The notes below the pieces were generated by a model. That model ran no database searches. It worked only from the letters and a program-made list of their open reading frames with translations, and was not told the DNA's origin. From the NCBI GenBank assembly GCA_000434335.1, contig FR878266.1:22924-78987 (forward strand): a DNA stretch of 56,064 nt, read 5' to 3'. Shown here in pieces: positions 35,392 to 44,872 of the stretch. The position numbers were made by a program, and so were the translations under genes. Numbering within the stretch: position 1 is the first letter of the stretch; each line of letters begins with the position of its first letter. This DNA is from Clostridium sp. CAG:492. GTDB lineage: Bacteria; Bacillota; Clostridia; TANB77; CAG-508.

Positions 35392-36789
35392 ATGATAAAG
35401 AAATTTATTGATGATAATAAAGATAATATTTTGAATAATATTTGTGAATTGATAAAAATTCCTAGTATTTCGGATGAAAGTTCTGCTGAGGATGGTATGC
35501 CTTTTGGTAGAAATTGTTCTGATGCTTTGAATTATATATTAAAATTAGCTGATAGCCTAGGTTTTAAGACAAAAAATGTTGATGGTTATTGTGGATATAT
35601 TGAGTTTGGTGAAGGTGAAGAATTGCTTGGTATAATTGGCCATTTGGATGTCGTTCCTGCTGGAGATGGCTGGACAAAATGTGATCCTTTTGAACCAGTT
35701 ATTGAGGATAACAAATTATATGGTAGAGGTGCTATTGATGATAAAGGACCTGTTATTGCTTCATTGTATGCCATGAAATATGTAATGGATACAATGAATG
35801 TAAATAAAAGAGTTCGTTTAATTTTAGGATTAAATGAAGAAGTTTCTTGGAAATGTATTGAATATTACAAACAACATGAAGAGCTTCCAACTTTTGGATT
35901 TAGTCCTGATGCTGATTTTCCTTGTATATATGCAGAAAAAGGATTTTTAAATGCTTTTATTGAATCAAGTTATATTCCGAATGGCAATATAAAAATTATA
36001 GATTTAAAATGTGATAATGCTATAAATATAGTTCCAAAATATGCTGAAGCAGTACTTGAATTTAATAATTTAAGTTTAGATGACATTCAAACTGAATTAC
36101 AAAATTCAATTACAGAATATAATTTTCATATCGATGTATCTCAAATAGCAGATAATCAAATTAAACTATCTGCACACGGTGTTGCTGCACATGCTGCTTA
36201 TCCAGATTTGGGAGTTAATGCATTATCTCGCCTTTTAGTAATTTTAAATGATTTATTTGAAAATCATAATGAACCTTTACAAATTCTTCAATTATTTAAA
36301 ACAAGAATTAATACTGATTTAAATGGTAATTTATTAAATATAGGATGTACTGATGAATCTGGTGATTTGACATTAAATGTTGGAAATGTAAGTTTTAAAA
36401 ATAATTCAATTACAATAGGATTAAATATTAGAATCCCAGTTACAATTTATATTGCATTAATAAAACAAAAAATTTCTGACTCAATCTTAGATTTTCCAGA
36501 TATTTCAATAAAATTTGATGATGAAAAATCTGCACTATTTGTTCCAAAAACAGATCCTTTAGTTACAACTTTATGTGATGTATTTAATGAAGTAACTGGA
36601 TCTAAAGAAGAGCCAATTACATGTCCTGGTGCAACATATGCTAGAGCATTTAAAAATGTTGTTTCTTTTGGTTGCAATATGCCAGGTAAATTAGATATGT
36701 GCCATCAAGCTGATGAATTTTTAGATATAAATGATTTATTAAAAAGCATAGAAATTTTTATAAAAGCTATTAGAAAATTAACAGAATAA
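35392..36789 (+). CDS. pepV: Sapep/PepV-family M20 dipeptidase
   Basis: Metal-dependent dipeptidase of the M20 family. Metal ligands and catalytic residues are visible: His and Asp in GIIGHLDVVPAGDGW, Asp in YGRGAIDDKGP, the Glu pair in LGLNEEVSWK, Asp in FSPDADFPCIYAEKG and the final His in DMCHQADEF. A lid domain occupies about residues 185-385, with AHGVAAHAAYPDLGVNA. Length 465 aa is normal. Ribosome binding site GAAGGAGG. Convergent with the M23 gene. Confidence 0.93.
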   Translation: MIKKFIDDNKDNILNNICELIKIPSISDESSAEDGMPFGRNCSDALNYILKLADSLGFKTKNVDGYCGYIEFGEGEELLGIIGHLDVVPAGDGWTKCDPFEPVIEDNKLYGRGAIDDKGPVIASLYAMKYVMDTMNVNKRVRLILGLNEEVSWKCIEYYKQHEELPTFGFSPDADFPCIYAEKGFLNAFIESSYIPNGNIKIIDLKCDNAINIVPKYAEAVLEFNNLSLDDIQTELQNSITEYNFHIDVSQIADNQIKLSAHGVAAHAAYPDLGVNALSRLLVILNDLFENHNEPLQILQLFKTRINTDLNGNLLNIGCTDESGDLTLNVGNVSFKNNSITIGLNIRIPVTIYIALIKQKISDSILDFPDISIKFDDEKSALFVPKTDPLVTTLCDVFNEVTGSKEEPITCPGATYARAFKNVVSFGCNMPGKLDMCHQADEFLDINDLLKSIEIFIKAIRKLTE

Positions 36790-36796
36790 AAATAAT

Positions 36797-36837
36797 GAAG
36801 AGCATAGTTAAAGTTTTATAAACTTAACTGTGCTCTC
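36797..36837. terminator. Bidirectional hairpin between pepV and the M23 gene
   Basis: GAGCATAGTTAA pairs with TTAACTGTGCTC with one G-T or A-C mismatch. Weak T run on the + side, better (ATTATTTTTATT) on the - side. Confidence 0.6.
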
Positions 36838-36851
36838 CTATCATCAGATTA

Positions 36852-37802
36852 TTAATATAAATAATTTTGTGGATTTACTTGTGTGCCATTTAATCTGATT
36901 TCAAAATGTAAGTGATTTCCTGTTGAATTTCCTGTTGACCCAACAGCGGCAATTGAATCTCCTGCCTGAACTGTCTGTCCTACCTTTACATATAATTTAC
37001 TACAATGTCCATAATATGTTTCAACACCATTACCATGTGAAATTTTAACTAAATTTCCATAGCCACCACTATTATATGAAGCATATGTTACCACACCATC
37101 CGCAGCTGCTACTATTGGTGTACCATTACTTGCTGCGATATCTAAACCTTTGTGTGTATGGTTTCTTATGCTTTCATTTGCACCATATCTTGAAGAAATT
37201 CTACCTGATACAGGAGCTACTGTAAAATTTACACCATTTACACTACTTCCATTGGTTGTAGATTTTATGTTTGTAGATTTTTTTGTAGTCTTGCTATTTT
37301 TTTTGCTTTCAATTTTTGCTTGTATTTCTGCATCTAGGTTTCTTGTTAATTTGGTAACTGTCGCATATTTCATATTTTTATATTCTAACATATTATCAGT
37401 ATATACTTCTCTTACTGCGAATTCAGAGTTTTCTTTATACTTTTCTGCTAGCTCTTTCATTTTATCTTTTGCTTCATCTAAAGTATCGACATAAGCTTTG
37501 TCTTCGCCATTTAATGTAATTGCATACATTTTATATGTTGTTTCTGCTTTCAGTTTTAAAATACTAATTATTGATTCTTCATCTGTATTTTTGTTTTTGC
37601 TTATAATAGATATTGAATATTTTGGAATTTCATTCAATACTACTTGCTCTATATTTTTATTATCTTGATTTAATACTTTGTTGCTTACCATACAGGTAAA
37701 TTTATCTTTATCTGTTACATATCCTACTTTTGTTCCATCAACTGTAACTTTGTAGGCAATTTTGAAATTATTTTTTATTAAAATTATTGCTAATATTATC
37801 AT
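36852..37802 (-). CDS. M23-family peptidoglycan endopeptidase, membrane-anchored
   Basis: Cell-wall hydrolase or SpoIIQ-like M23 protein. A hydrophobic N-terminus is followed by an extracellular region of about 170 residues and a Lys/Ser/Thr linker. The M23 domain at about 195-312 carries the zinc ligands in NHTHKGLDIAAS and TGNHLHFEIRLNG. The start is unclear. ATG 37802 lies inside the membrane helix, and the frame remains open upstream (NRLKNYTNDKRKLTAII), where a GGGAG box precedes GTG 37884 in another frame. Removing one T at about 37875 would give MKTYLSNRLKNY and a complete membrane anchor. It lies upstream of cwlD remnants in a cell-wall cluster. Sporulation use is an inference. Confidence 0.88.
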   Translation of the reverse strand: MIILAIILIKNNFKIAYKVTVDGTKVGYVTDKDKFTCMVSNKVLNQDNKNIEQVVLNEIPKYSISIISKNKNTDEESIISILKLKAETTYKMYAITLNGEDKAYVDTLDEAKDKMKELAEKYKENSEFAVREVYTDNMLEYKNMKYATVTKLTRNLDAEIQAKIESKKNSKTTKKSTNIKSTTNGSSVNGVNFTVAPVSGRISSRYGANESIRNHTHKGLDIAASNGTPIVAAADGVVTYASYNSGGYGNLVKISHGNGVETYYGHCSKLYVKVGQTVQAGDSIAAVGSTGNSTGNHLHFEIRLNGTQVNPQNYLY

Positions 37803-38068
37803 TATAGCGATAGATATTATTGCAGTTAATTTTCTTTTATCGTTTGTATAGTTTTTTAATCTATTGCTTAAAATAAGTTTTCACACTCCCTTTTTTTCAA
37901 TGCGACTGTCTAATATTATACCATATATTTTTAACAATTTCAAATCAAACTATACCTTTTTAGTAAAAAAACATCAAATTATTAAGAAAAAAACAGATAA
38001 ATTTACATTTTTTTACCTTTTTTGCTCTTTTTTTCTTCATTTTTCTCGTTTTTTCTCCATTTCTCTTA

Positions 38069-38783
38069 CTAGTTATTAAAGTAATCAATTATTCCCGTGT
38101 ATATTCCCCATGCTAGTTTATTTTGATACTCATCATTCAATAAGTTCTTTTCTTCTTCTGGATTTGATAAAAATCCGCATTCAACTATTGATATAGGAAT
38201 TTCCACTTTTTTCATTATATATACAGTATCTAGCTTCATTGCTACTCTATTATTTTCTTTTTGAATTGATTCATTTAAACTTGATTGAATGCATTTTGCA
38301 AGTTTTGTGCTGTTTTCATCACTAGATTTATAAAATGTTTGCCAGCCAGAGTACTGTTGCTGTGGAATTTTATTTAAATGAATAGAAACAAATGCATCAG
38401 CTGAACTTTCATTTCCTATTTTTACTCTATTTTTCAAGTCTGATATCTTTTTTTCTTTTAATGTTTTACTATCAATATCATATATAGCGTTTTCATCTGA
38501 TCTTGTTAATATTACTGTTGCTCCACTTTGTTCCAATAATGTTTGTAATTTTAATGCTATATTTAAATTTGTTTTTGCTTCACTTATTCCATTACTACTT
38601 TCTGCACCGTTCATCTGGAACACCGTGTCCAGCATCTATTACAATTACCTTATTGGTTACAGGTAAAGTTACTGTTTGAACAGTTTTTTTATCTGTTTTC
38701 GCAGTTTGTATAACACATACTGTTAAACATATTGTTACTAATGACATTAATCTAATTATTCTTTTTTTACTTAAAATTATCAT
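38069..38783 (-). pseudogene. cwlD: N-acetylmuramoyl-L-alanine amidase CwlD, frameshifted
   Basis: Amidase_3 enzyme which, in Bacillus, makes muramic lactam in spore cortex. Codons from ATG 38783 give a membrane segment and the zinc-site start KVIVIDAGHGVPDE, then run into TAG. The rest (GAESSNGISEAKTNLNIALK, zinc Glu and His in FVSIHLNKIPQ, catalytic Glu in ISIVECGFLSNPEEE) lies in the next frame. Dropping the base at 38609 (GAA-C-GGT) restores DEGAESSNGI exactly. Apart from that base the protein is full length. Either cortex modification is impaired or this base is an error. Confidence 0.93.
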
Positions 38784-38853
38784 ATTTACACCCCATAAAT
38801 ACTTATGCTTTCGTTATGTTTTTTATTCATAATGTTTTTATGTGTATGTATCC

Positions 38854-38892
38854 AAAAAAGTGCAACTTATTATTAATTTGTTGCACCTTTTT
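38854..38892 (-). terminator. Terminator of the Ca2+ ATPase gene
   Basis: AAAAAGGTGCAAC pairs with GTTGCACTTTTTT, read leftward, just after the stop codon at 38895. Confidence 0.8.
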
Positions 38893-38894
38893 GT

Positions 38895-41555
38895 TTAATT
38901 ATACTCTCTTCCTGTTTTTTCAAAATTCGTTTTTACATCTGTTATACAATATTTTTTAGGACTTATAATTGAATTAAACCATTTTTGAAATTCCATTATA
39001 AATATTGGCATTATTGAAATAATTGCAGTATACATCCATTGCTCTTTGGTTAAGTTCTGTACATCAAATATTGCACTACAACTTGGAATTATTACTACTG
39101 ATATTTGTAATATTGCTCCTAATATAAACGCTCCTATTAAGTATTTATTTGAAAATAAATCTATTTTAAATATAGAGCCTTCACTTCTTATATTAAATAC
39201 ATGTACTAGCTCTAGCATTCCAAGTGATACAAATGCCATTGTTCTTCCCACTTCTAAACTAAATTTACTATATCCTATATAAAAAGCAAGTAATGTTAAT
39301 ATTCCAAGCATTAAACCTTCTGTAATTATTTGAGTCCATAAACCACCTGCAAATAATGATTTTTTAGCATTTCGCGGTTTCTTTTTCATTATATTTTTTT
39401 CTGCAGGATCTAGTCCTAACGCAATTGCTGGGAATGAATCTGTTACCAAATTTATCCATAATAATTGAATTGCAAGTAATGGACTTTTTAAACCTAATAA
39501 TAAACCAAATAAAATTGTTGCAATTTCACCTATATTAGTTGCAATTAGAAAATGAACCGCTTTTTTTATGTTATCAAAAATATTTCTTCCATATTTTATT
39601 GCTTCAACTATTGTTGAAAAATTGTCATCTGCTAATATCATATCAGATGCATTTTTAGCGACATCTGTACCATTTAGTCCCATTGAAATTCCTATATCTG
39701 CATTTTTTAGTGCAGGTGCATCATTTACTCCATCTCCAGTCATTGCAACAACTGCTCCTGTTGATCTAAATGCTTTTACTATTCGTACTTTATGCTCTGG
39801 TGTTACTCTTGCAAAAACTGAATATTTCATAATATTTTTTTCTAAATCTTTTTGTGAAATTTTATCTAGCTCTTTTCCTGTTATACAAATTTCATTTTTT
39901 CTCAGTATTCCCAAATCTTCTGCTATTGCTTTTGCAGTTGCTACATGATCACCTGTAATCATTGCAATTTTTATTCCCGCTTCTTTACACCTTTTTATAG
40001 ATTCTTTAACACCTTCTCTTGGTGGATCTATCATTCCTATAAATCCAACAAATATTAAATTATTTTCAATAAAATTATCATCTAAATTTTTAGGTAATAT
40101 ATCTAAATCAATATATGCTACAGCAATTATTCTTAATGCTCTATTAGCTAAATCTTCATTTCTTTTTTTCAAACTATTTCTTTTTGAAAAACTTAAGTCA
40201 GATATATTTCCATTATTATAAAACCTTGTACATCTATCTAACAATACATCTGGAGCGCCTTTTGTTATTGCTCTATATTTTCCATTTATATTATGAATTG
40301 TAGTCATCAATTTTCGATTAGAATCAAATGGAATTTCATTTACCTTTGGGTATTTTGCATATAATTCATTTCGATTTTTATTTATATTAATTGCTTTTTC
40401 AACAATAGCAACTTCTGTTGGATCTCCAAGTACTTTTCCATTATTTTGTACTTGCACATCTGTACACATTGTTCCAAGCTCTAATATATAATCAATTGCC
40501 TTTCCATTTGAATCTTCATATGTAACAACATTCATTTCATTTTTGGTTAAAGTTCCTGTTTTATCAGTACATATTACACTACTGCTTCCAAGTGTTTCTA
40601 CAGCTGGAAGTTTTCGTATAATACTATTGTGTTTTGCAAGTTTTGTTACACCAATTGACAAAACTATAGTTACAATTGCAGGTAGTCCTTCTGGTATAGC
40701 AGCTACTGCAAGACCTACGGATGTCATAAACATTTCTAATGCAGGAATCTTTTTTAATATTCCTATAATAAATATAATTGCACATATTATTAAACAACCA
40801 ATTCCTAATGTTTTTCCAACTTGACCCAACTTTTTTTGTATTGGAGTTTCTGGAGATTCATCACTAATAATCATTTTTGCAATTTTTCCAACTTTGGTTT
40901 CCATTCCAGTTTCTGTTACTATTGCTTCAGCATTTCCATTTGTTATTATTGTAGTTCCAAATGCCATATTTAGCATATCACCTATATTGCAATCTTGTTT
41001 TAATTTTACATTTTCATCTTTTAAAATAGGAACATTTTCACCAGTTAAACTTGACTCTTCTATTTTTAAATTATATGACTTTATAATTCTACAATCTGCA
41101 GGTACATAATTTCCTGCTTCTAATAAAACTATATCACCTATAACCACTTCTTCACTTGGTATACTTAAAATACTGCCTTCTCTTTTTACTTTTACAACTG
41201 GTGTAGACATTTGCTTTAGTGCTTCAATAGATTTTTCAGCTTTAGACTCTTGAAGAGCCCCCATTAACGCATTTAATACAACTATACTAATTATAATTAT
41301 TGAATCTAAATAATCACCAGCTCCTTCAATTTTAGTAACAATAGCTGAAACTAGTGCTGAAATTATTAGTATTATTATCATTATGTCATTAAATTGTTTA
41401 ATAAATTTTATAAAAAAACTTTCCTTTTTCTTTCCTTCTATTTTATTTTTTCCATATTTTTCCAGCCTTATCTTTGCCTCTTCATTCGTAATTCCATAAT
41501 TAATATTTGACCTCAGCTTTCTAACAACCTCCGTCAAATCTAAAGTATGCCACAT
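38895..41555 (-). CDS. Calcium-transporting P-type ATPase (PMCA/SERCA-like)
   Basis: P2-type ATPase that exports Ca2+ or similar cations across the membrane. The 886-aa product has the phosphorylation motif VICTDKTGTLTKNEM (about residue 333), actuator SLTGENVPI, nucleotide site FDSNRKLMTT and ITKGAPDVLL, and hinge VVAMTGDGVNDAPALKNAD. Helix M4 has VAAIPEGLPAIVTIV (PEGLP), and M5-M6 have NIGEIATILFG and NLVTDSFPAIALG, the Ca2+ ligand pattern. About ten membrane segments. In Bacillus the homologue YloB is expressed in sporulation; that use here is an inference. Single gene with its own terminator. Confidence 0.94.
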   Translation of the reverse strand: MWHTLDLTEVVRKLRSNINYGITNEEAKIRLEKYGKNKIEGKKKESFFIKFIKQFNDIMIIILIISALVSAIVTKIEGAGDYLDSIIIISIVVLNALMGALQESKAEKSIEALKQMSTPVVKVKREGSILSIPSEEVVIGDIVLLEAGNYVPADCRIIKSYNLKIEESSLTGENVPILKDENVKLKQDCNIGDMLNMAFGTTIITNGNAEAIVTETGMETKVGKIAKMIISDESPETPIQKKLGQVGKTLGIGCLIICAIIFIIGILKKIPALEMFMTSVGLAVAAIPEGLPAIVTIVLSIGVTKLAKHNSIIRKLPAVETLGSSSVICTDKTGTLTKNEMNVVTYEDSNGKAIDYILELGTMCTDVQVQNNGKVLGDPTEVAIVEKAININKNRNELYAKYPKVNEIPFDSNRKLMTTIHNINGKYRAITKGAPDVLLDRCTRFYNNGNISDLSFSKRNSLKKRNEDLANRALRIIAVAYIDLDILPKNLDDNFIENNLIFVGFIGMIDPPREGVKESIKRCKEAGIKIAMITGDHVATAKAIAEDLGILRKNEICITGKELDKISQKDLEKNIMKYSVFARVTPEHKVRIVKAFRSTGAVVAMTGDGVNDAPALKNADIGISMGLNGTDVAKNASDMILADDNFSTIVEAIKYGRNIFDNIKKAVHFLIATNIGEIATILFGLLLGLKSPLLAIQLLWINLVTDSFPAIALGLDPAEKNIMKKKPRNAKKSLFAGGLWTQIITEGLMLGILTLLAFYIGYSKFSLEVGRTMAFVSLGMLELVHVFNIRSEGSIFKIDLFSNKYLIGAFILGAILQISVVIIPSCSAIFDVQNLTKEQWMYTAIISIMPIFIMEFQKWFNSIISPKKYCITDVKTNFEKTGREYN

Positions 41556-41650
41556 AGCTTATCCTCCTTTGTATATTATTTATTAATATATATGCTAGTG
41601 GTTTTGAATTATGATTTAAAAGCTAAAGAACTATAAAGATAAAAAGAATA

Positions 41651-41706
41651 TCAGTGGAAAAAAAGCTTTTTTCTCATTGATCACTTCTTTTCCACTGACA
41701 TTTTTT
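41651..41706 (-). terminator. Terminator of the NUDIX gene
   Basis: TCAGTGGAAAA pairs with TTTTCCACTGA across a 26-base loop that itself holds an AAAAGC/GCTTTT palindrome. Read leftward it follows the stop at 41719, with T-rich sequence after it. Confidence 0.65.
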
Positions 41707-41718
41707 ATCTCTATTATT

Positions 41719-42105
41719 TTATAATTTGCTTACTACTTCTTTTAATAATTCTTTTGTATTACTATAACTTAATTTCTTTATTGCATCTTCAAAGTTTAGC
41801 CATTCTATTTGCAAAATTTCACTTTCTTGTCTTGATATATCACCTCCTGTTTTTTGTGCTAAGAATAAAACCACTTCTTTGCTTGCTCCCTTATCTGTTG
41901 TATAGTGCATTGTGTATCTTTTTGTTTCATCTATTTTTACATCAATGTTTGTTTCTTCTTTTACCTCTCTTGCTGCGGTTTGTAGCTCTGTTTCATTTCC
42001 TTCTACGTGTCCTTTTGGGAATCCCCACGCTCCGCTTGTTTGTTTTATTAGTAACACCTTTCCATCTTCAATTATAATACATCCACAAGATTTTTCATGT
42101 TTCAT
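41719..42105 (-). CDS. NUDIX hydrolase (Ap4A hydrolase-like)
   Basis: 128-aa nucleotide pyrophosphatase. The NUDIX box is GHVEGNETELQTAAREVKEE at about residues 34-53, with the metal-binding REVKEET. The opening HEKSCGCIIIEDGKVLLIKQ and TSGAWGFPKG fit the bis(5'-nucleosyl)-tetraphosphatase subgroup. Ribosome binding site AAGGAGTGAG lies before ATG 42105. Substrate is inferred from the subgroup only. Confidence 0.9.
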   Translation of the reverse strand: MKHEKSCGCIIIEDGKVLLIKQTSGAWGFPKGHVEGNETELQTAAREVKEETNIDVKIDETKRYTMHYTTDKGASKEVVLFLAQKTGGDISRQESEILQIEWLNFEDAIKKLSYSNTKELLKEVVSKL

Positions 42106-42238
42106 TTTTTACTCACTCCTTTTGTGGGTATTATATCATTTAATTATATTTGTAACAATAAAAAAGCACATATTTGTCGTATTTTATTAATGAATCGCTT
42201 TAATGTATGTATATTATGTATATCATACGTCTAGATGA

Positions 42239-42391
42239 CTTACTTTTAGGCAATTCAAGACAATGCCTGAACACGTAAAGCTTACTGTTGCATATCATGA
42301 AGCTGGACATTATATTCTTCAAAGATTTGCAGATGAGCTTATCAATTACAAAATATTAGCAATTTCAATTATGCCTACGGAGAGTTCATAG
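42239..42391 (+). pseudogene. Fragment of an M41-type (FtsH-like) metalloprotease
   Basis: Open frame from 42239 to TAG 42389, with an ATG at 42263. It encodes MPEHVKLTVAYHEAGHYILQ followed by a Phe-rich stretch and LAISIMPTESS. The zinc motif HEAGH and the IMPTE context are those of M41 peptidase domains. The ATPase part before it and the rest of the peptidase after it are missing, and no ribosome binding site is seen. It is most likely a remnant. Confidence 0.65.
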
Positions 42392-42422
42392 CAAAATAAA
42401 AGCATTGTTTTTTTCAATGCTT

Positions 42423-42920
42423 TTATCTTTCTTCGTCTTCTACAGTTTTAACTAGAGCAGACCACATATTGTTTCTTTTACCACCATATATGTCAGCAAA
42501 TAAGCTATCTCCTATTACTAAAACTTTTTCTGGACTGAGATTCATTTTTTTACATGCTTTTTTAAAATTTATTTTTAGTGGTTTTGTTGCAAATCCTATA
42601 TAATCAATATTTTTTTTCTTTAAATATCTTTGAATGTTTTTGTCTATACCGTTACTGACTACAATCACCTTTAGCTGTTTTTTTATTTGATCTAACCATT
42701 TACTGGTACATGGTGGGATATTTTTCATATTTTTTCTAATTGTGTCATCTACATCCAATATTATACCTTCAATTTTAAACATTTCTTTTATATAATTTAT
42801 AGTTTTCTCATCTAAGTCAGTTACTGTATTTATAGTCATATCTGGTTTTATTATTTTTGCCAGCGTCCAGTTAATTATTTCAAAAATTTTATCAATTACA
42901 CGCTCCTCTATATTTTTCAA
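42423..42920 (-). CDS. YqeG-family HAD (subfamily IIIA) phosphatase
   Basis: 165-aa HAD phosphatase. Motif I is GIILDVDDTIRKNM (family usually DIDNTL), motif II is KVIVVSNGIDK and motif III is LVIGDSLFADIYGGKRNNM. KPLKINFKKACKKM supplies the conserved Lys. In B. subtilis yqeG sits with ribosome-assembly GTPase yqeH; here its neighbours are zinc-ribbon proteins. The start is TTG 42920 behind AGGG. It lies 9 bases after the zinc-ribbon/DUF4190 gene and is probably in its operon. Confidence 0.85.
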   Translation of the reverse strand: MKNIEERVIDKIFEIINWTLAKIIKPDMTINTVTDLDEKTINYIKEMFKIEGIILDVDDTIRKNMKNIPPCTSKWLDQIKKQLKVIVVSNGIDKNIQRYLKKKNIDYIGFATKPLKINFKKACKKMNLSPEKVLVIGDSLFADIYGGKRNNMWSALVKTVEDEER

Positions 42921-42929
42921 CTGTTTACC

Positions 42930-43358
42930 CTAAAAAAGATTGGCTGTATTCATTATTGTCCATAATGAAGTAAAAACAACATCTATAATTCCTATTACAA
43001 GACCTGCTGTTGCCATCCCATTGCCTTTTTCATTAGGAAATATTTTCATGTGTTTTTTTGCAGCTACACTAAGACATATAGAAACTATTCCTAATGGTAA
43101 ACCGAATATAATTAAACCAACTATTGAGCATACAAGTGATGCTATTGCTAATGGATTCGTTTTTGTTTCTCCATTTACATCATCCTTTTTAAAGTCATTT
43201 ATAGTATCGTTATTTATTGGATCATCATTTAATTGATTATAAGATGTTTTTATTGGATCATTATTTTCAATAATTTCTTCTGTTTTTGCACCGCATTTTG
43301 GACAAAATTTAGTCCCTTCATCTAATTCACTTCCACAATATTTACAAAACTTTCCCAT
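42930..43358 (-). CDS. Zinc-ribbon plus DUF4190 membrane protein
   Basis: 142-aa protein. An N-terminal zinc ribbon (FCKYCGSELDEGTKFCPKCG) is followed by an Asn/Asp-rich linker at about residues 30-70. The DUF4190-type membrane pair comes next (NPLAIASLVCSIVGLIIF; AGLVIGIIDVVFTSLWTI). Function unknown. First of three neighbouring leftward genes whose products each start with a two-CxxC zinc ribbon. Ribosome binding site AGGAGAG. Confidence 0.85.
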   Translation of the reverse strand: MGKFCKYCGSELDEGTKFCPKCGAKTEEIIENNDPIKTSYNQLNDDPINNDTINDFKKDDVNGETKTNPLAIASLVCSIVGLIIFGLPLGIVSICLSVAAKKHMKIFPNEKGNGMATAGLVIGIIDVVFTSLWTIMNTANLF

Positions 43359-43404
43359 TTTTTCTCTCCTTTTATATTATATTTTTATTAAATTATTTAT
43401 TATA

Positions 43405-43782
43405 TTATTCGCCTTTTATTTGTGTAATTACAGCTTTTGAAGTAACTAATCCCATTTTTATTCCTATTTCTAAATACATTTTTGAATATTTTTCTGAAAA
43501 ATCTACTTCTGTTTTACTTACTCCATTCCAAAATTCTACTATAACTTGGTGCTTTCCTGCTGGTACTTTTATTTGTGTTGATTCTCCATTTTTTAGCTTT
43601 GCTACTTTTTGGTTGTCTATAAATACTGACATTGGTATTGCACAGCCTGTAAATCTTTTTCTTCTTTGTATTGTTACTTGTATGTTTTTAGTTGATTGCG
43701 GTTTACTTTGTGTTGATTTCCCACAGTATTCGCAGAATTGACTTGAATCTGGTATTTCTTTTCCACAATTTGTACAAAGCAT
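43405..43782 (-). CDS. Zinc-ribbon protein with a PEGA/DUF2846-like beta domain
   Basis: 125-aa protein with zinc ribbon MLCTNCGKEI-x-CEYCGKS at residues 1-25. A Ser/Gln-rich linker leads to a beta domain (SVFIDNQKVAKLKNGESTQI, PAGKHQVIVEF) that resembles carbohydrate-binding or scaffolding PEGA/DUF2846 folds. No membrane segment. Ribosome binding site AAGGAGGA. Function unknown. Confidence 0.75.
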   Translation of the reverse strand: MLCTNCGKEIPDSSQFCEYCGKSTQSKPQSTKNIQVTIQRRKRFTGCAIPMSVFIDNQKVAKLKNGESTQIKVPAGKHQVIVEFWNGVSKTEVDFSEKYSKMYLEIGIKMGLVTSKAVITQIKGE

Positions 43783-43897
43783 GTGTTGTTCCTCCTTTAT
43801 TTTTTTGACTTTTTGTCGGATTTTGTTTTTGGCTTGATTTTAATGTAACATATATTTTATTTTTGTGCAATTGTTTTGTGGGATTTTTTATTTATAT

Positions 43898-44380
43898 TTA
43901 ATTATCTTCAATATGTGTTTCAGTTTGATTTTGATTATTACTTTGTGTATTTTTGATGTTTTCTGATGGGTTAGCATATGCAATTACTAAAAATATAACC
44001 CACATAATTGCAATTATAACAATCTTTTTCTTTTTATCTAGTTTGTTATTTTTGGCTATAAAATATGTTGCCGTAAATGGTAATAAAAATATCCAGGCTA
44101 ATATTAGCCAGAATGTCTTATTATTTTTCTTTTTTGAGGTATTATTAACATTATTTAAATTATTGTTATTGCTTTGTGCTCGTTTTTGCTCTTGCTGAGC
44201 TCTAATTCTTCCTTTTTCAAATTCATAGCCTGATTTTTCCATTTCGTCGTATTTTATATGCTGGACTTCGTCATCTAATTTGTATTTTGTATTGCAATAT
44301 TGGCACTCAATATATTTAGCATCTTCTTCAACTTTTAGTAGTGCTCCGCAATTTTTACATTTCATTTCTAGTAGCTTCAT
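43898..44380 (-). CDS. Zinc-ribbon membrane protein
   Basis: 160-aa protein. The zinc ribbon is MKCKNCGALLKVEED, then ECQYCNTKY, followed by a polar helical region rich in Gln and Asn (about 50-90). Two hydrophobic segments come next (FWLILAWIFLLPFTATYFI; KIVIIAIMWVIFLVIAYA), then a polar tail. The Cys pattern resembles TFIIB-like ribbons. Function unknown. It belongs to the same leftward zinc-ribbon cluster. Confidence 0.8.
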   Translation of the reverse strand: MKLLEMKCKNCGALLKVEEDAKYIECQYCNTKYKLDDEVQHIKYDEMEKSGYEFEKGRIRAQQEQKRAQSNNNNLNNVNNTSKKKNNKTFWLILAWIFLLPFTATYFIAKNNKLDKKKKIVIIAIMWVIFLVIAYANPSENIKNTQSNNQNQTETHIEDN

Positions 44381-44821
44381 GTGATATTACTCCTTTTTTG
44401 AAATTTCTTTTGTTCTTTTTTATTTGATCTGATGTAGTATTTATTGTAAATAATCTGTTAAATTTTGAATTCATTCGTATTATACTATTTTTTATTTAAA
44501 GTTTCTAGTATTTTATAAAGAAAGAACTTTTAATTTAAAGTTTCAAAAATGATAATGTGTCTCTATTATTTATTTTCTTAATATGAACTTATTATTTAAT
44601 TATCGCTATACTTGTGTTATTATTTTTTCTTATTATCAAATATGCTTTATGTGGTGCTGGATGATGTGTTTCTAGAATGTATAAATATGATAGTCTACTT
44701 GGATTTACCATTTTAATAACTAAAAAAAATATATTTTTTATGCTTCATTATATATTTTTTTAATCGAACTTTACTATTATATAAAAGAGCCACAATTTCT
44801 TGCGATTCTAAGTGTTTTTGG

Positions 44822-44872
44822 GGTTACAGTTGTAAAACTTGATCTTGTGACCTTCGGGTTATGAGGGCTACA
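44822..44872 (-). other. Degenerate tRNA-Met-like fragment
   Basis: Read leftward: GTAGCC, CTCATAACCCGAAGGTCACAAG, then ATCAAGT. The anticodon loop CTCATAA, the extra-loop-like AGGTCAC and a TTCAAGT-like T-loop match tRNA-Met. The 5' anticodon strand does not pair (GTAGCC against CCCGA), the D arm is absent and no acceptor stem forms. It is therefore a remnant or mimic, not a working tRNA. The 690-base gap 44381-45067 otherwise holds no feature I can support. Confidence 0.5.

Noticed and set aside
44822..44872. A working tRNA-Met gene
   Set aside because: No D arm, no acceptor stem, and the anticodon stem does not pair.
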